NCBI GenBank assembly: GCA_965223815.1
Contig: OZ245019.1
Location: forward strand, 4,774,001 to 4,838,000
DNA from: HKST-UBA178 sp965223815
GTDB lineage: Bacteria > Pseudomonadota > Gammaproteobacteria > Chromatiales > Chromatiaceae
Direction: 5' to 3'
Length of the DNA stretch: 64,000 nt
In this document: positions 61,081 through 64,000 of the stretch, piece by piece
Layout of the letters: every line of letters starts with the position of its first letter
Position numbering within the stretch: position 1 is the stretch's first letter
The notes under the pieces: model-generated
What the model saw: only the letters and a program-made list of their open reading frames with translations
Database searches by the model: none
Told to the model about the DNA's origin: nothing
Made by a program: the position numbers and the translations under genes

Positions 61081-62487
61081 ATGATCAGCCAAAAATCCAA
61101 TATTCGCTGCGGTTTGCTCGTCGAGAATCCCAACATGCAGTGGATTCAAGATTGGATCAGACTGGTTAAGGTCGCCAACATCTGTGAGCTACAACTGCTA
61201 CAGATCACTGGACAGCAGGATATAAACGCCACTTCAAAATTCCCGGATGCGATATTTCTCTGCGTCACATACAACACAATGCCCTGGGCGCAGGCACGTC
61301 TGGATCAGCTGAGAGGTCTTCACACCCCGATTATCGCGATCACCGAAGGGCTGCGGCTAGATGTGGTACAGCGGCTTCTACAATCCGGTGTAGACGATTT
61401 CCTGACGGTGCATTGTGATCTGCAAGAGCTGCAGCTGCGCCTGCAACGTCTGTGCGAAGGTTGGAAAATCCAGGCCGATGCAGAGGATGAAGCTACCGGC
61501 AGAGATTTGCATCCTGCGTTGAGTCGAATCATCGGCTCGAGCGATGATTTCCGGAAACAACTTGAACGCTTGCCTATTATTGCGGAATCCGGCGTCGATG
61601 TATTGATCCTGGGTGAGACCGGTACCGGCAAAGAGCTCTTCGCACAGGCGACTCACTATCTCAGCCGGCGCTCGAAGAACCCCTGGGTTGCGTTAAATTG
61701 TGGCGGATTGCCCCCGGACCTGGTCGAATCGGAACTGTTCGGACACGTGAGAGGTGCCTACACCAGTGCCGATCGCAACTATCCTGGACTGGCTGCCAGC
61801 GCCGAAGGTGGCACCTTATTCCTTGATGAGATTTCAAGCCTGCCACTCGCAGCGCAATCCGCGCTGCTGCGATTCCTGCAGGAGAAGGAATACCGGGCTG
61901 TCGGCAGCGCCAGTGTGACGAAATCAGATGTGCGGATCATCGCCGCGAGTAATAGTGACCTCAACGTAATGGTGGATCGGGGACAATTCCGCAAAGATCT
62001 ATATTACCGTTTAAACGTGTTGACGATAATGCTGCCGCCATTGCGCGAACGTCTCGACGACCTGCTACCGCTCACAGAGCACTTCGTCAAACACTATGCG
62101 CGGGAATTCCGGCGGCCGGTAACCAAGCTCTCCACATCAGCGGTCGAAGGGATCGTACGCTACAACTGGCCGGGAAACGTACGTGAGCTCGAACACTGCA
62201 TCAAACGTGCGGTACTGCTTTGCCGCTACGGAAGGATCGAGTCGGAAGATCTAGAACTGCCCACTGAGCATATGCTGGCGCGTGAATTCGAGCCGTTCAA
62301 AAAAGCTAAGTCGCGTGCCGTGGAACGCTTCGAACGCCTGTATATCGAACGAATGCTGCTGCTCAATGGGGGCAACATCTCGCGCGCCGCAGCCGCCGCA
62401 TCGAAGAACCGTCGCGCTTTCTGGGAAGTCATGCGTAAACATCATATTGATGCAAACCGATTTCGCAGAGGTGCTAGCGAAGTGTGA
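61081..62487 (+). CDS. Sigma-54-dependent transcriptional activator with degenerate receiver
   Basis: A 468-residue enhancer-binding protein. The N-terminal receiver-like fold (residues 1-140) lacks the acidic pair and clear phospho-Asp, so it may be phosphorylation-independent. The AAA+ domain has Walker A GETGTGKE (about 184), loop GAYTSA where GAFTGA is usual (about 235), Walker B GGTLFLDEI and the R-finger region FRKDLYYRLNV. The Fis-type helix-turn-helix is at the C-terminus (GGNISRAAAAASKNRRAFWE). GGAGG precedes the start. It resembles the exopolysaccharide/PEP-CTERM regulator PrsR group (inference). Confidence 0.88.
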   Translation: MISQKSNIRCGLLVENPNMQWIQDWIRLVKVANICELQLLQITGQQDINATSKFPDAIFLCVTYNTMPWAQARLDQLRGLHTPIIAITEGLRLDVVQRLLQSGVDDFLTVHCDLQELQLRLQRLCEGWKIQADAEDEATGRDLHPALSRIIGSSDDFRKQLERLPIIAESGVDVLILGETGTGKELFAQATHYLSRRSKNPWVALNCGGLPPDLVESELFGHVRGAYTSADRNYPGLAASAEGGTLFLDEISSLPLAAQSALLRFLQEKEYRAVGSASVTKSDVRIIAASNSDLNVMVDRGQFRKDLYYRLNVLTIMLPPLRERLDDLLPLTEHFVKHYAREFRRPVTKLSTSAVEGIVRYNWPGNVRELEHCIKRAVLLCRYGRIESEDLELPTEHMLAREFEPFKKAKSRAVERFERLYIERMLLLNGGNISRAAAAASKNRRAFWEVMRKHHIDANRFRRGASEV

Positions 62488-62489
62488 AC

Positions 62490-62715
62490 TCAGAATAGCT
62501 TCTGCCCGTACCACCAGTGAAAACCGAGGCCCAAGAAAACCTGACGGCGATCTCCTGCCCGGGTAAAGTTAAAGTAGTAGTGCAGTCCACTGAGTTCCGA
62601 CTCTTTGAAGTCGTAGCTCAAACCGCCGCTGACCTGAGGTCTGACTTCCCCTGCCGAACAGCCACTCGCAGCTTCCAACCGCAGAACCTGATGATCTCGA
62701 TCGTGTCTAGGGCAC
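62490..62715 (-). pseudogene. C-terminal remnant of an outer-membrane-like protein
   Basis: In a frame different from the neighbouring pentapeptide gene, the minus strand reads SGGLSYDFKESELSGLHYYF and ends RQVFLGLGFHWWYGQKLF. The alternating aromatic residues and terminal Phe look like the last strands of a beta-barrel outer-membrane protein. No start or N-terminal part remains. Confidence 0.4.
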
Positions 62716-64000
62716 GGAATCGTTGAGGTACAAAGAGGGAACAACCCCGGGATCGAAAAAGTTCGGGTGATTCCGATCAGTGTATCTCGAGAGATCGAGA
62801 GGCATCCGAAAGGGTTCTCCATCAGGAAGGATGACGCCCTCCATGCGCTCAGCGGATGGCAGCCTTGAGCCATCCAGGCGCGCGCCCTGCAGGTTGGCAC
62901 CCTGTAGGTCGGTGGTTGTAAGATCAACGCCCCTGAAATCAGTTCCAACGAGGTTCGCGTCCGCGAGTGTGACGTCCCGCAGGTCGGCGTGACGGAAGTC
63001 GACACCTTGTAGTTCGCGGGTGGGAAGATTGTGCAGGTCCAGCCTGGCCACGTCCTCCGGCGTGAGGTGAACGGGATGCGATAGGTCCGAGGCCAGCCCC
63101 GTACCACGGGCTGGGCCGGTGGTCGCACCGTACCCTAGATGCTCGGCCAATGCTCCGAAGCCTCTCTCAACATCCAGTTCGACGCCGGCCACTGCGATAT
63201 TTTGCCCTCCCCGTGTGATCCTTGGAGAGGTCCGGATTTCGCCCTGGGGAACCGAGATGCTCGCCTCGAACATGGGCCTGATCTCCCGTGGGGGACCGGC
63301 TCCCACTGGCGTCTCTAAAGCCTCTACACGATAAGTGATTCGCCGAAGCATCGGGCGGCCATCCTCCGCTGCTTGAGTAACCACGTCCAGCGTGACCCGG
63401 TACTTTACTCCAGCGGGGCGCGTGGCATGAAGAAAACGAATGAGCTGCTCCACCCCCTGATTCTGGAATATCTGGTTGACGACCTGCGGTCCGTGGGCGA
63501 TGCCGAGCGTCAATTCGATCCCGAATCCCGCCCCTGATGCGTGAAGCCGCTCGGAGAGCATGGCCACCATACGTTCCATGGTCCGAACCTGTTGCGGATC
63601 GGGAATGATGCCGGCGGCACGTTGGCGTGCGATCTCGGCTCGAACTTCTCCAACCGTATCCAAAATATTCTCGAAACCTTGCCGCTGGACGGGTGCGCCC
63701 ACGATGACCGTCGCCTGCGCTCCCGAGGGGGTCTGACTGCCGGAAACAAGCTCTCCGGGCTCTCCGGCGGCCCGCGGGCCCGCCCTGCGCCCGGCTGACG
63801 GGCGGTAGCCGCGGAGCTGGGCCTCCATCATGCTCATCTCCTCCCAGTTTTTCATGTTCGTCCAATAGAAGCTCCCCTCCTGGTGAAAGACTCGGTTGGC
63901 GGACCTGGTGCTGACCCGGACCCGGGTCTCGAGCATGTTGGCGTAGATCCTCAGGTCCTCGGTGCGGGAAAGCACTTGCACCATTCGCCCCAGCCACTCC
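62707..64000 (-). CDS. GC-rich pentapeptide-repeat protein, 5' partial
   Basis: At least 430 residues, still open at the window edge (WLGR precedes the first Met). The N-terminal region is Arg/Glu-rich and unplaced. The middle holds a RVTLDVVTQAAEDGRP alpha/beta segment. Residues about 310-370 form some eleven A(D/N)LXX-type pentapeptide repeats (DFRHADLRDVTLADANLVGT). The C-terminus ends NFFDPGVVPSLYLNDSVP. The GC content and Arg/Gly/Ala-rich codon use differ sharply from the rest of the window, suggesting recent acquisition, perhaps as cargo or a toxin-like exoprotein. Confidence 0.65.
   Translation of the reverse strand, partial: EWLGRMVQVLSRTEDLRIYANMLETRVRVSTRSANRVFHQEGSFYWTNMKNWEEMSMMEAQLRGYRPSAGRRAGPRAAGEPGELVSGSQTPSGAQATVIVGAPVQRQGFENILDTVGEVRAEIARQRAAGIIPDPQQVRTMERMVAMLSERLHASGAGFGIELTLGIAHGPQVVNQIFQNQGVEQLIRFLHATRPAGVKYRVTLDVVTQAAEDGRPMLRRITYRVEALETPVGAGPPREIRPMFEASISVPQGEIRTSPRITRGGQNIAVAGVELDVERGFGALAEHLGYGATTGPARGTGLASDLSHPVHLTPEDVARLDLHNLPTRELQGVDFRHADLRDVTLADANLVGTDFRGVDLTTTDLQGANLQGARLDGSRLPSAERMEGVILPDGEPFRMPLDLSRYTDRNHPNFFDPGVVPSLYLNDSVP

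Overview
The window looks like the chromosome of a gammaproteobacterium. It has short C-terminal sorting tails of the VPLPA/PEP-CTERM type, a Hyb-type [NiFe] hydrogenase operon, methyl-accepting chemotaxis proteins, a secreted 3-hydroxybutyrate-oligomer hydrolase, Lhr helicase, and RtcB under a sigma-54 promoter. The genus cannot be named from the sequence. Base composition is moderate except at the far right edge (about 62.7-64 kb), which is visibly GC-rich and may be foreign.

Positions 1 to about 21.8 kb are a chromosomal integron cassette array. About 30 attC recombination sites separate small genes that are all read on the minus strand. Most encode secreted or membrane proteins of unknown function. 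Recognisable ones include a fumarylacetoacetase-family hydratase, an NTF2/SnoaL-like protein, a protein with a gyrase-B-like N-terminus and an exosortase-type surface protein. One non-coding cassette of about 310 bp occurs six times. No integron integrase is visible at the promoter-proximal (right) end, where the attC sites decay, so within this window it is a cluster of attC sites lacking integrase. The array is peppered with insertion sequences: two near-identical IS1111-group elements lodged inside attC sites, one IS5-family (IS427-like) element inside a copy of the repeated cassette, and an IS256-family plus an IS4-family element that both hit the same cassette.

From 22 to 34.5 kb lie two VPLPA-type sorted surface proteins, a 3HB-oligomer hydrolase and three chemoreceptors (PilJ-like/CZB, four-helix-type, and single-Cache), separated by long gene-poor stretches. 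From 34.9 to 42.4 kb lie Lhr, a YbjQ-family protein and an RNA-repair locus. In that locus rtcB is intact and retains a near-perfect sigma-54 promoter, but its activator rtcR and a slipin-like neighbour survive only as frameshifted or nonsense-carrying remnants. An 11-copy octamer tandem repeat separates this from the hydrogenase operon.

The hydrogenase operon (43.2-49.7 kb) encodes the small subunit, a ferredoxin subunit, a membrane quinone-reducing subunit, the large subunit, a maturation protease and HypC- and HybE-type chaperones. It is tightly coupled, with a possible 35-residue hidden gene between the large subunit and the protease. The small subunit lacks one of the canonical proximal-cluster cysteines. 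Downstream lie an HD-GYP protein, a DUF2252 protein, a group resembling modification enzymes (ATP-grasp, MurL-like, formyltransferase-like, acyl-CoA dehydrogenase), a small membrane protein, a sigma-54 activator with a variant GAFTGA loop and a degenerate receiver domain, and a GC-rich pentapeptide-repeat protein running off the window.
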